64,000 nt of DNA, taken from positions 3,658,001-3,722,000 of the forward strand of contig NZ_LR590484.1 in NCBI RefSeq assembly GCF_901482695.1, in the 5' to 3' direction. The position numbers were made by a program, and so were the translations under genes. Of this stretch, positions 39,510-49,016 are shown in pieces. The first letter of the stretch is position 1, and each line of letters begins with the position of its first letter. This stretch comes from Sphingobacterium thalpophilum. GTDB lineage: Bacteria; Bacteroidota; Bacteroidia; Sphingobacteriales; Sphingobacteriaceae. The notes beneath the pieces are model-generated. The model saw nothing but the letters and a program-made list of their open reading frames with translations. It was not told where the DNA came from and ran no database searches.

Positions 39510-41237
39510 TTAGTGTGCGCCTTCGGCTTCAATCTCATCAATATTAATGCCTTGTTTAGTCAAAATTCCTCTGACAAATATGGCAAAGAATACGATATAG
39601 CAGAATCCGACTAAGGGTAGGATATATGAGTTATGGATGCCAATAATATCTGCTAATTTTCCCTGTATAGGAGGAAGAACACCACCGCCGAGAATCATCA
39701 TAACAAGGAAAGCCGATCCTTGGGCTGTATATTTTCCTAGGCCAACGATGGACAAGCTAAAAATAGACGACCACATGATGGAGCAGGCCAGACCGCCAGA
39801 CAGAAACGCGTAAATGGCTACTGTGCCCGACGAGAATAGGCCGATTAGCATGGCTATAATGCCGAATAAACCAAAAATGATCAAGGTACGTGCAGGTTTT
39901 TCTTTACTCAGGTAAAAAGCCACGATCTGAAGAATGATGCAGACCACATAGTAATAAAGGTGCGACATTTCAAAGCCTGCAAGGGTATTTACACCTATGA
40001 TAATAGAAAATGCAATCAAGGGGACGACGATGAGTAAACCGTTTTTGGTTGACTTGCTTAGATTGAATGCTGTGATGGCACCAGCCCAGCGTCCGATCAT
40101 CATGCTGCCCCAGTACATCGATACGTAAGGTGTGATCTGTGAAGACTGTAGGCTGCCAAATTCTTTTAACGTTAGCAATTCTCCGAGGTTGCTTCCAATA
40201 GCCACCTCGATACCTACATAAATAAATAAGGCCAACATGCCCAAGGCCAATTGTGGATATTTCATCGCTCCCCAGCCTTCAGGATTTTTTTGCGCACTTC
40301 TGTTTGCAAAAAGCAGGCCGCCTATCATGACTACCAATGCCCCTGCTAACCATAACATACGTTGTGTTTCAAGCGGCTTGGCCACGTCCTTTATTTGTGC
40401 TTTTAACTGGTCGATCTGCACCTGATCTGTCAGGCTGGAAACCTGCTGATGCAACTGTTCGATGTGTAGGGCCAGGTCGCTTTTGTAGCTTAAAAAGACC
40501 GGTGTGAACATACCGAATAACAAAAGGGTCATCACGATCAAGGTACGTAAGGCCTTATTCGCTTTCTCCATGGGTTCGTCGCTAATTCCGGCAGGGACCT
40601 TCTTACTAAAGTTGAATAGGGCAGCTGCCAGAAGAAATAGCAGGCCAACGCCAATATATAGGTAAACCACCTTGTTTAATGGCAGGTTAGCAATTTCGGA
40701 ATCAGAAATAGGTTCAAAGGTACCGAACAATGAAAATCCGATCACCAACGGGCCAATCGTCGTTCCGAAGGAGTTTACACCTCCTCCAAGGTTGACACGG
40801 GAAGCGCCTGTTTTGGGATCTCCCAACAACACGGCGAAGGGATTGGCTGCTGTCTGCTGAAGCGAAAAACCGAGTGCCACAACAAATAGACCTAACAACA
40901 TACCTATGTACAAATTCACCTCTACAGCTACTATCATTGCTGCGGCGCCCAATGCTGAAAAAAGGAGTCCGTAAACAATACTTTTTTTGTAGCCCCATTT
41001 TCCGACAAGGTCCTTACCACCTATCGAACTGAAGATAAAAAGGAGCAATGCACCGATATAGTATGCCGTATAGAAGGCAAAATCTATAAGTTGCGACTGA
41101 AATTGATCAAGGTGAAAGTAATTCTTGCAGAAAGGGATAAATACGCTGTTTCCTGCCGCAATGAAGCCCCAAAAGAAAAACACAATAATCAGTGTGTAGA
41201 GCGCGGGGTAATTGGTTTTAGTCTGTTGCTGTTCCAT
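39510..41237 (-). CDS. Sugar MFS transporter (NagP/FucP-like)
   Basis: A 575-residue major facilitator with about 12 helices and an FHS-type start (VFFFWGFIAAGNSVFIPFCKNYF). Between helices 7 and 8 lies an extra polar segment of about 45 residues (KSDLALHIEQLHQQVSSLTDQVQIDQLKAQ), which makes it longer than the usual 420-450. It probably brings in N-acetylglucosamine or a similar sugar, given the kinase downstream. The sugar is inferred. Confidence 0.85.
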   Translation of the reverse strand: MEQQQTKTNYPALYTLIIVFFFWGFIAAGNSVFIPFCKNYFHLDQFQSQLIDFAFYTAYYIGALLLFIFSSIGGKDLVGKWGYKKSIVYGLLFSALGAAAMIVAVEVNLYIGMLLGLFVVALGFSLQQTAANPFAVLLGDPKTGASRVNLGGGVNSFGTTIGPLVIGFSLFGTFEPISDSEIANLPLNKVVYLYIGVGLLFLLAAALFNFSKKVPAGISDEPMEKANKALRTLIVMTLLLFGMFTPVFLSYKSDLALHIEQLHQQVSSLTDQVQIDQLKAQIKDVAKPLETQRMLWLAGALVVMIGGLLFANRSAQKNPEGWGAMKYPQLALGMLALFIYVGIEVAIGSNLGELLTLKEFGSLQSSQITPYVSMYWGSMMIGRWAGAITAFNLSKSTKNGLLIVVPLIAFSIIIGVNTLAGFEMSHLYYYVVCIILQIVAFYLSKEKPARTLIIFGLFGIIAMLIGLFSSGTVAIYAFLSGGLACSIMWSSIFSLSIVGLGKYTAQGSAFLVMMILGGGVLPPIQGKLADIIGIHNSYILPLVGFCYIVFFAIFVRGILTKQGINIDEIEAEGAH

Positions 41238-41534
41238 ATAAGGGATCTAAAAACTTTAATTTTGAAAGCTACGAACTTATGAAAAAAAATATAAATTCAA
41301 TCTAAAAATGTTGTTAAATCGTTTTACTACTTACAATAGTAAATATTTTTCTTGAAATATTTTGAAATAACAAAATTTGTTTTTTTCTTTGTCAAGGTTC
41401 TCAATATTTAACCCACTTCGGGATTAAAAGAAATCATTTAGTTCTTCATTCACTTAAACCGGGTAACTAGCTTAAGTGTATAATCAGAATAAAGCTCAAA
41501 AAAGAAAATCCAAAAAAACATACACAACACATTA

Positions 41535-43034
41535 ATGGATATTAACGAATTAAACGCTAAACTCGTATCAGAATTGCGCGAGATTGCTAAGTTGATCGGT
41601 ATCGCAGATGCTGATAAATTGCGTAAGCAGGAATTAATAGAAAGAATTAGCAATACGGGTGGGGAAGAAGAAGCAGCTCCAGCTTCTGTCGAAAAGGTTG
41701 CTAAAGCAAATGAAGAAAATCCAGAACAAGCTGAACGGACGACGCGAAAGCGAGTAAGGACCGTAAAAACAGCGGAGCCCGTCACTGTACGGAAGCGCGA
41801 AGTTGCTGAAAATCCTGAAAATAGCGCTGCCGAGACGGTTTCTGCGGCAGATAAAGGTCCCCAACCTGATAAAACACCGCAAACTCCCAAAGCTGAAACT
41901 ACTCCTCCTAGTACAGATTTCGATAATGTTATTGTTAATGAAGGTGTTCTTGAAATCATGCCCGATGGATATGGTTTCTTACGTTCTTCAGACTACAACT
42001 ATCTGACATCGCCTGATGATATCTATGTATCTCAGTCGCAGATTAAACTGTTTGGCTTAAAAACCGGAGATACTGTCCGTGGTTGTATCCGTCCACCAAA
42101 GGAAGGCGAAAAATATTTTCCATTGGTAAGGGTGGAGGCTATCAATGGTCAGAATCCAGCTGAGGTACGTGATCGTGTGCCATTTGATTATTTAACACCA
42201 TTGTTCCCTGACGAGCGTCTAAATCTGGATATGGGGATGGGAAATTATTCTACGCGTATCATGGATCTGTTTACGCCAATTGGAAAGGGACAACGTGGCC
42301 TTATCGTTGCTCAGCCTAAAACGGGTAAAACCAACTTGTTGAAGGAAGTAGCAAACGCGATTGCCAAGAACCATCCTGAGGTGTATCTGATTATCTTATT
42401 GATCGACGAACGTCCGGAAGAGGTGACCGATATGGCAAGAAGTGTACGGGCAGAGGTGGTATCATCTACCTTTGATGAGCCTGCAGACCGTCATGTGAAG
42501 ATTGCTAATATCGTTCTGGAAAAGGCGAAACGTATGGTCGAATGCGGTCACGATGTGGTTATTCTTCTGGATTCCATTACCCGTCTGGCACGGGCTTATA
42601 ATACAGTGGCACCTGCTTCTGGTAAGATATTGTCGGGAGGTGTGGATGCCAATGCTCTTCACAAGCCCAAACGTTTCTTCGGTGCTGCGCGGAACATTGA
42701 AAACGGTGGTTCGTTGACTATTTTGGCTACCGCATTGACCGATACAGGTTCTAAAATGGATGAGGTAATCTTTGAAGAGTTTAAAGGTACAGGTAATATG
42801 GAGCTGCAGCTTGACCGTAAGCTGGCGAACAAACGTATCTTCCCTGCGATTGACATTACTGCATCCAGCACACGCCGGGACGACCTGTTGACAGACAAAG
42901 ATACGCTACAGCGCATCTGGGTACTTCGCAACCATTTGTCGGATATGAACTCGACAGAGGCCATGGAATTTTTACAGGCACAACTGCGTGGTACTAAATC
43001 AAATGAAGAATTTTTGATTAGTATGAATGGGTAA
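41535..43034 (+). CDS. rho: Transcription termination factor Rho
   Basis: Rho is a ring ATPase that terminates transcription by pulling on nascent RNA. The 499-residue protein has the Rho N-domain ([22 protein letters not shown]), a charged insertion (about 45-130), a cold-shock-like RNA-binding fold ([16 protein letters not shown], about 137-152), the P-loop KTGKT (262-266) and later [10 protein letters not shown] and [15 protein letters not shown]. The N-terminal insertion is common in this phylum. A strong terminator follows. It is a single gene. Confidence 0.96.
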   Translation: MDINELNAKLVSELREIAKLIGIADADKLRKQELIERISNTGGEEEAAPASVEKVAKANEENPEQAERTTRKRVRTVKTAEPVTVRKREVAENPENSAAETVSAADKGPQPDKTPQTPKAETTPPSTDFDNVIVNEGVLEIMPDGYGFLRSSDYNYLTSPDDIYVSQSQIKLFGLKTGDTVRGCIRPPKEGEKYFPLVRVEAINGQNPAEVRDRVPFDYLTPLFPDERLNLDMGMGNYSTRIMDLFTPIGKGQRGLIVAQPKTGKTNLLKEVANAIAKNHPEVYLIILLIDERPEEVTDMARSVRAEVVSSTFDEPADRHVKIANIVLEKAKRMVECGHDVVILLDSITRLARAYNTVAPASGKILSGGVDANALHKPKRFFGAARNIENGGSLTILATALTDTGSKMDEVIFEEFKGTGNMELQLDRKLANKRIFPAIDITASSTRRDDLLTDKDTLQRIWVLRNHLSDMNSTEAMEFLQAQLRGTKSNEEFLISMNG

Positions 43035-43056
43035 TCCCATTAAATTTTGATATTTT

Positions 43057-43092
43057 AGCCATCATTTCAATGGAAATGATGGCTTTTTTTTT
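43057..43092 (+). terminator. Terminator of rho
   Basis: The 12-bp stem agccatcatttc / gaaatgatggct with loop aatg and a T-run. Confidence 0.9.
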
Positions 43093-43145
43093 GAAAGTGG
43101 GAGGTTATTGAGATCCGTATTTCAAAAAAATGATTATATAATTAC

Positions 43146-43838
43146 ATGTCGATGAAAAAACATATTCCGAATCTATTAACCTGCCTTAATCTTTTCAGTG
43201 GCTGTATTGCTGTATTGATGGCATTGCGGGGCGATATCACAGCAGTTACGATCTGTGTGCTCGCTTCGGGAATATTTGATTTTTTTGATGGCATGGTCGC
43301 CCGGCTGCTTCATGTGAAATCTTCCATTGGTAAAGAGCTGGATTCTTTAGCGGACATGGTGAGTTTTGGTTTTCTACCCGGAACACTGATGTTTATGCTG
43401 TTGCAAAAAACGTTCGCCGATGGTTCCTTTGTTCCTTATGTGGGCTATATAGTTACGGTGTTCTCCGCGCTGAGACTGGCCAAGTTCAATTTGGATGAAC
43501 GGCAAACTTCGGATTTTATTGGGTTGAATACGCCCATGAATACATTTTATGTGCTCTCGCTGCCGTATATTTCAGGCAAGTATCCGGAGCTGGTGCTGAA
43601 TCCTGTTTTTTTGATTGGAAGTGTTCTATTAACCAGTTATTTGTTGGTCAGCGAGATCCGGTTATTCTCGATGAAGTTTAGTTCGATGGACTGGAAGACA
43701 AATAAATTTAGATTTATATTTCTGTTCTTAACGTTGATTCTGTTTTTGATCGGCCGGTTTATGGCACTGCCACTCATTCTCGTGCTCTATTTTATACTAT
43801 CGGCGCTGCACTTCCATAAAAAAAACGATCTGGTTTAG
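43146..43838 (+). CDS. pssA: CDP-diacylglycerol-serine O-phosphatidyltransferase
   Basis: A 230-residue membrane enzyme making phosphatidylserine. The CDP-alcohol phosphotransferase motif is complete in FDFFDGMVARLL...GKELDSLADMVSFG (about 39-72). About seven helices are visible. It overlaps the stop of the Hpt gene by four bases, tail to tail. Confidence 0.94.
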   Translation: MSMKKHIPNLLTCLNLFSGCIAVLMALRGDITAVTICVLASGIFDFFDGMVARLLHVKSSIGKELDSLADMVSFGFLPGTLMFMLLQKTFADGSFVPYVGYIVTVFSALRLAKFNLDERQTSDFIGLNTPMNTFYVLSLPYISGKYPELVLNPVFLIGSVLLTSYLLVSEIRLFSMKFSSMDWKTNKFRFIFLFLTLILFLIGRFMALPLILVLYFILSALHFHKKNDLV

Positions 43839-43848
43839 ATCGTTTTTT
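43820..43848. terminator. Two-way terminator inside the overlapping 3' ends of pssA and the Hpt gene
   Basis: The 11-bp stem aaaaacgatct / agatcgttttt (43821-43831 with 43837-43847) covers both stop codons and has A- and T-runs on either side. Confidence 0.8.
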
Positions 43849-44179
43849 CATATTGCTCAAGTTCGAAGATCAATTCTTTCATTTCAATATCCAGCACCTC
43901 GAAAGCAGCCCGGAGTCCCTCAAGGGATTCACTATTTTTTGCGGCGGTCTCGAGCGTTTCAAATTTAGCTTTTAGATGGAAAGCACCGATGTAATCCATA
44001 GTCGGTTTGATATGATGAGCGGCGTCCGCTATGTTCTGGAGGTCGCCGGCCGCTATGGCATTGCGCAAATGGTCCAGATCGACAGGCGTCTGAATAAGGT
44101 ACATGGATACAAACTGTTTGATTAAAGCTTGATCGTCAAACATGTTTTGACTGATCAAGTCCGTGTCGATATGGTTCAT
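43835..44179 (-). CDS. Hpt-domain phosphotransfer protein
   Basis: A 114-residue Hpt protein: helical with AHHIKPTMDYIGAF, where His55 (or His56) is the expected phospho-acceptor with Lys58 after it. Hpt domains relay phosphate between receivers in phosphorelays. No kinase is adjacent. The start at 44179 overlaps folK by 44 bases; an internal Met (44143) would cut the overlap to 8. The gene is co-directional with folK. Confidence 0.82.
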   Translation of the reverse strand: MNHIDTDLISQNMFDDQALIKQFVSMYLIQTPVDLDHLRNAIAAGDLQNIADAAHHIKPTMDYIGAFHLKAKFETLETAAKNSESLEGLRAAFEVLDIEMKELIFELEQYEKTI

Positions 44180-44663
44180 CGCTGCTAATTTTCGTTACGG
44201 GTAAGCTGTCTTTACAAATATTCAATAAATATACACTATTTTTTTTGTAAACGGGGTGTAGGTGTTCCGGAGCGACCTCGGCGAGGGGGATTAAGGTGAA
44301 CTTTCGTTCGCCAATGTGGGGGTGGGGGATCTTGAGATCAGGAAGATCGATGATCTCATCATTGAAATAGAGTAAATCGATATCGATTGCTCTTTCTCCC
44401 CATTTTTTGATCCGCACTCGTCCCAGCTGCTGTTCGATCTGTTGCGTTTGTTTCAGGCACTCGGAAGGTGATAGACGGGAGTGCAGCACGATGACCTGGT
44501 TGAGAAAAGCCGGCTGGTCCTCTACACCCCAGGCGGCTGTTTCATAGACCGAAGAGGTCTTTATAATTTTCCCGACCTGCGATCTGAGATATTGCTTTGC
44601 CAAGGACAGCTGTGCAAAGCGATCGCCTAAGTTGGTCCCCAGTAATATAAAAATCTCATTCAT
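44136..44663 (-). CDS. folK: 2-amino-4-hydroxy-6-hydroxymethyldihydropteridine diphosphokinase
   Basis: FolK puts pyrophosphate on the pterin precursor in folate synthesis. The 175-residue sequence has the family motifs GERAIDIDLLYFND (about 91-104) and PHPHIGERKFTLIPLAEVAP (about 113-132). The C-terminal tail (ISSDEPYRHGLDQSKHV) is longer than usual and overlaps the start of the Hpt gene. Confidence 0.92.
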   Translation of the reverse strand: MNEIFILLGTNLGDRFAQLSLAKQYLRSQVGKIIKTSSVYETAAWGVEDQPAFLNQVIVLHSRLSPSECLKQTQQIEQQLGRVRIKKWGERAIDIDLLYFNDEIIDLPDLKIPHPHIGERKFTLIPLAEVAPEHLHPVYKKNSVYLLNICKDSLPVTKISSDEPYRHGLDQSKHV

Positions 44664-44783
44664 GTCGCTAAATTAAGTTTTTAAAAACTAAAATACTGGG
44701 GGAATAAAAAATATTGCATTACCTTTAGTGTAAAATAAATCACTTTTTTGATAGTGTTTGGAAATAGAATTTAATTAGAGAAT

Positions 44784-46550
44784 ATGAGATCATTTTTTAA
44801 GTATGTGTTAGCTACGATTACAGGGATTTTGGTGTCCTTTGTGATACTGTTTATTGTCTTTATGGGGATCATCGGTGCGATTATAAGTTCAGCATCGTCG
44901 GATCAGGAAGTGGTTGTTAAAAGTAATTCGGTGCTCTTTCTATCCTTTGACTACGAAATTACCGAGCGTAGTGAAGCCAATCCGCTGGGCAGCCTGAATC
45001 TCCCGGGATACACGATCAAGAGTATTGGGCTGGATGATATTCTGGAAAGGATCAGATATGCGGCCACCGATGGAAATATCAAAGGTATTTATATCGATGC
45101 CGGCAGTATTGGGACTGGCTTTGCGAGCCTAAAGGAGATTCGGGACGAATTGCAGACTTTTAAGAAAACAGGGAAGTTTGTCGTTGCTTATAATGCCGGC
45201 TATAATCAAAAGGCCTATTATGTGGCCAGTATAGCTGACAAGGTATACGTAAATCCGCAGGGAACTGTCGATTTCAGAGGGCTGGCGAGTTCGACAATGT
45301 TCTATAAGGATCTACTGGATAAGGTAGGTGTCGAGATGCAGATCGTAAAAGTCGGGACATTTAAAAGTGCTGTAGAACCTTTTTTTCTGAATCAGATGAG
45401 CGATCCAAACCGTCTTCAGGTCAGCTCTTATCTGGGTAGTATATACGACACCTTTATCAATGAAATTTCGGCAAGCAGAAAAATAGCAGCAGACTCATTG
45501 AGGGCCATAGCTGATGGCTATCTTGTCCGAAATGCGGATGACGCAGTACGTTATAAACTAGCAGATGCGAAGCTATATAAAGATGAGCTGCTTTCGGATC
45601 TGAGAAAACGTCTACATATGGGAGAGAAAGAGGAAATACCTTTTGTATCCTTGCTCGATTATAACAAGAAAATAAAGAGTGATGTCAGCAGCTCTGAGAT
45701 TGCTGTCCTTTATGCTACAGGTGAGATTGTGGATGGGGAGGGGAAAGGGCCGGGTGAGATCGGCGGCGATAAACTGTCGCGCGAACTACGCGCCTTACGG
45801 GAAGACGATGCGGTGAAGGCCGTTGTGCTCCGGATTAACTCGCCGGGAGGATCCGCACTGGCATCTGATATCATTTGGCGGGAAGTGGTGCTGACCAAGA
45901 AAGTAAAACCAGTGATCGTCTCGATGGGCGATGTGGCTGCTTCGGGCGGCTATTATATTGCGGCGGCAGCAGATTCTATATTTGCGGAGCCCACGACCAT
46001 AACCGGTTCGATCGGAGTATTTGGTGTAATACCCAACTTCCAGAATCTGATGAACAATAAGATTGGCGTGCATTACGATGGTGTAAAGACCGCTAAATTT
46101 GCGGACTTGATGACGACCTTTGACCGTCCGCTGACTGCTGAAGAAAGGGATATCATCCAAAAGGAAGTTGACAAGGTCTATACAACTTTTACCGGCGTCG
46201 TTGCGGGTGGACGTAAGCTGTCTGTAGCCGCGGTGGATAGTATTGGTCAGGGACGTGTGTGGACAGGTATGCAAGGGGTCAACAATAAGCTGGTGGACCG
46301 TCTCGGTAATGTGGAAACGGCCATACGCGCAGCAGCTAAGAAAGCAAACTTGAGCAAATACAAGGTCGCACAATACCCCGAAAAGGAGGATCCGTTTACA
46401 TCGATTCTAAACAATTCGAAGGAGAAGGTCCAGGCTTGGGTAGCAAGAGAACAGATGGGTGAATACTACCGGTATTTTGATGTGATCAAAAAGGCGACAG
46501 CGCAGAGTGGGGTTCAGGCTAGGCTACCGTATACAGTGGAGATCTATTGA
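44784..46550 (+). CDS. sppA: Signal peptide peptidase SppA (67K type)
   Basis: A 588-residue membrane-anchored serine protease that degrades cleaved signal peptides. One N-terminal helix (about 8-37) and two tandem domains. In this type the Lys of the first domain (K194, TFKSAV) and the Ser of the second (S387, VAASGG) form the active site. Both are present. It is divergent from folK and has its own start ATG at 44784. Confidence 0.93.
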   Translation: MRSFFKYVLATITGILVSFVILFIVFMGIIGAIISSASSDQEVVVKSNSVLFLSFDYEITERSEANPLGSLNLPGYTIKSIGLDDILERIRYAATDGNIKGIYIDAGSIGTGFASLKEIRDELQTFKKTGKFVVAYNAGYNQKAYYVASIADKVYVNPQGTVDFRGLASSTMFYKDLLDKVGVEMQIVKVGTFKSAVEPFFLNQMSDPNRLQVSSYLGSIYDTFINEISASRKIAADSLRAIADGYLVRNADDAVRYKLADAKLYKDELLSDLRKRLHMGEKEEIPFVSLLDYNKKIKSDVSSSEIAVLYATGEIVDGEGKGPGEIGGDKLSRELRALREDDAVKAVVLRINSPGGSALASDIIWREVVLTKKVKPVIVSMGDVAASGGYYIAAAADSIFAEPTTITGSIGVFGVIPNFQNLMNNKIGVHYDGVKTAKFADLMTTFDRPLTAEERDIIQKEVDKVYTTFTGVVAGGRKLSVAAVDSIGQGRVWTGMQGVNNKLVDRLGNVETAIRAAAKKANLSKYKVAQYPEKEDPFTSILNNSKEKVQAWVAREQMGEYYRYFDVIKKATAQSGVQARLPYTVEIY

Positions 46551-46663
46551 TGTAAGTTACGGAACCATTAAAAAACAAATTATTCTGACGAAAACAAATG
46601 CTTTTTTTTATATTTAGGCGTTTGTTTTGGCAAACGACAATCCAAAACCATTAAAGTTACATA

Positions 46664-47854
46664 ATGAAAACAGTAGACGATTTAAATTTTGCAGGTAAAA
46701 AAGCCTTGGTGCGTGTTGATTTCAACGTTCCTTTGGATGAGAATTTCAATATTACAGATGACAACCGTATACAGGGGGCTGCTCCGACCATAAAGAAGAT
46801 ATTGAAGGATGGTGGAAGTGTGATCCTGATGTCGCATTTAGGAAGACCAAAAGATGGTCCTACTGATAAATATTCATTGAAACATATTGTTTCGCATCTT
46901 TCAGATGTACTGGGTACCGTCGTACAGTTTGCCAACGATTGCATCGGAACCGAAGCGCAGGAAAAAGCTGCCGCGTTGCAAGCTGGGCAAGTGCTATTGT
47001 TAGAGAATCTGCGTTTCTATAAAGAGGAGGAAAAAGGAGATGTGGGTTTTGCTGAAAAGCTGTCCGCATTGGGCGATGTTTATGTCAATGATGCTTTCGG
47101 TACAGCGCACCGCGCCCATGCATCAACGGCTATAATTGCACAATTTTTTCCGGGTGCTAAGTATAGCGGATACCTGATGGCAGCCGAGGTAGGCAATGCC
47201 GAGAAGGTGCTCAATAATCCGGTCAGGCCGTTTACCGCTATTATGGGCGGCGCCAAGGTTTCCGATAAAATTCAGCTGATTGAAGCTTTGTTGGATAAAG
47301 TCGATAATTTGTTGATCGGTGGGGGTATGGCCTATACATTCGTCAAAGCAAGAGGCGGTGAAATCGGTCAGTCGCTGGTCGAAATAGATAAGCTTGACCT
47401 GGCAAATGAACTGGTTCAAAAGGCAAAAGAAAAGGGCGTTAATCTTGTGATTCCTACAGATGCGCAAATCGCAGATGCTTTTTCGAACGATGCCAATGTA
47501 TATGACGGGCCTAATGATCAAATTCCGGCGGATCTTCAAGGACTGGATATCGGCAAGGAGTCTGCGGCTAACTTCGCTGCGATTATCAAGGATTCTAAAA
47601 CTATTCTCTGGAACGGACCTATGGGCGTGTTCGAATTTGATACTTTTGCCAAAGGGACGAAAGCAGTGGCTGACGCGGTGGTTGAAGCAACAAAAAACGG
47701 CGCATTTTCGTTGATCGGAGGAGGAGATTCTGCTGCAGCTGTAAGCAAGTTCGGGATGAGCGATGATGTGAGTTATGTCAGTACCGGCGGAGGAGCACTT
47801 TTAGAGTATATGGAAGGTAAAGTGCTGCCCGGAGTGAAGGCACTTGAAGACTAA
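46664..47854 (+). CDS. pgk: Phosphoglycerate kinase
   Basis: A 396-residue glycolytic enzyme that makes ATP from 1,3-bisphosphoglycerate. Conserved blocks: [46 protein letters not shown] and the late GGGDSAAAV and [13 protein letters not shown]. Length is normal. A short inverted repeat, cgtttg/caaacg at 46619-46636, lies in the leader. A strong terminator follows. Confidence 0.97.
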   Translation: MKTVDDLNFAGKKALVRVDFNVPLDENFNITDDNRIQGAAPTIKKILKDGGSVILMSHLGRPKDGPTDKYSLKHIVSHLSDVLGTVVQFANDCIGTEAQEKAAALQAGQVLLLENLRFYKEEEKGDVGFAEKLSALGDVYVNDAFGTAHRAHASTAIIAQFFPGAKYSGYLMAAEVGNAEKVLNNPVRPFTAIMGGAKVSDKIQLIEALLDKVDNLLIGGGMAYTFVKARGGEIGQSLVEIDKLDLANELVQKAKEKGVNLVIPTDAQIADAFSNDANVYDGPNDQIPADLQGLDIGKESAANFAAIIKDSKTILWNGPMGVFEFDTFAKGTKAVADAVVEATKNGAFSLIGGGDSAAAVSKFGMSDDVSYVSTGGGALLEYMEGKVLPGVKALED

Positions 47855-47871
47855 TGTGAATATAAATTCAG

Positions 47872-47906
47872 AAAAAGGGGATAATACAATATTATCCCCT
47901 TTTTTG
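47872..47906 (+). terminator. Terminator of pgk
   Basis: The 14-bp stem aaaaaggggataat / attatccccttttt with loop acaat. Confidence 0.92.
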
Positions 47907-48173
47907 ATTATGAATGGTGTGGCTGAGATGCCGTTCGGTTTGGCCGGACTTACTTTACATTAAATGATTGCCCCAGGGGCCCGGATCGGCTTGTCGTTCC
48001 CTTATCGTTTTTTTTGATCGTGTCGGGATAAATGGGAGAGGAAGACACTGTAACAGTTACTTTATCACAATGTCAGATGTAAATCAATTATCTGTTAAAT
48101 ATCGCAGCCGTACTGGTATTTTTTGCCGCATTTGTTAAATTTATCCGACATGATATAATATAGGTGTTTATTG
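47907..48173. other. Intergenic stretch before the endonuclease-family gene
   Basis: No gene or clear promoter consensus is seen. It is AT-rich toward the right end. Confidence 0.4.
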
Positions 48174-49016
48174 ATGGATGCTAATAAGAAAAAAGAAAAG
48201 GTGAGTTCGGGTTTTTTTTCGGTTTTGACCTATAACGTAGCGGGGTTACCGGGATTTATATCTTCTGCAATCACGGGTAGAAGCAGGAGCATTGCAGAAA
48301 TCGGTAAAAAGATAAATCCCTTCGATATTGTCAATGTACAGGAAGATTTTAATTACAATAATAGTTTATACTGGGGAGGGAATCAACATCCCTATCGCAC
48401 CAAAACAAAGGGGCGTGTTCCTTTCGGAGACGGGCTAAATACATTGTCACGTTTTCCGATGTCGGCAGTGATCCGGGTTCCGTGGCGGAAACGTACAGGT
48501 GCCGACTTTCTGACGCCTAAAGGCTTTACTTTGGTGAAAGTGGAAATTGTGGACGATGTGTGGATCGATGTCTATAATGTGCACGCAAACGCCCAGAACA
48601 ACCGGAGAGCGGCTAGTGCCAGGAGGGACAATCTCAACCAGCTGCGTGATTATATCGCCGCTCATTCTCGTGAACATGCGTTGATTGTGATGGGGGATTT
48701 TAACGCGCACTATAGTTTTAGCGATGACAATCTACATGATTTTATGGAATCGACGGCACTAGTGGACAGCTGGGTCGAATTGCAGAATGGCGGGCTGGTT
48801 CCGGAAGCTAACCATGCGTTCAGACCACCGCATATGCTCTCTATCGGCAATCAGTGTGAGTCAATAGATAAAATCCTTTATCGCAGCAGTGGCGATCTGA
48901 GTCTGGCAGCCCGGGACTATAATATCGAAAATAATCTATTTACAAATTCCAAAGGACTGCCTCTGTCTGATCATTACGCCCTGGCTGCCAATTTTAATTG
49001 GGCAATTCACCTCTAA
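48174..49016 (+). CDS. Endonuclease/exonuclease/phosphatase family protein
   Basis: A 280-residue protein of the DNase I-like fold. Core motifs are FSVLTYNVAGLPG (about 16-28), NVQEDF, GDGLNTLSRFP, VYNVHANAQ, GDFNAHYS and SDHYALAANF. The start resembles sphingomyelinase-like members, but DNA, lipid and phosphoinositide substrates all occur in the fold. No signal peptide is evident. A TTG at 48171 could start one codon earlier. It overlaps the next gene's end by four bases. Confidence 0.82.
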   Translation: MDANKKKEKVSSGFFSVLTYNVAGLPGFISSAITGRSRSIAEIGKKINPFDIVNVQEDFNYNNSLYWGGNQHPYRTKTKGRVPFGDGLNTLSRFPMSAVIRVPWRKRTGADFLTPKGFTLVKVEIVDDVWIDVYNVHANAQNNRRAASARRDNLNQLRDYIAAHSREHALIVMGDFNAHYSFSDDNLHDFMESTALVDSWVELQNGGLVPEANHAFRPPHMLSIGNQCESIDKILYRSSGDLSLAARDYNIENNLFTNSKGLPLSDHYALAANFNWAIHL

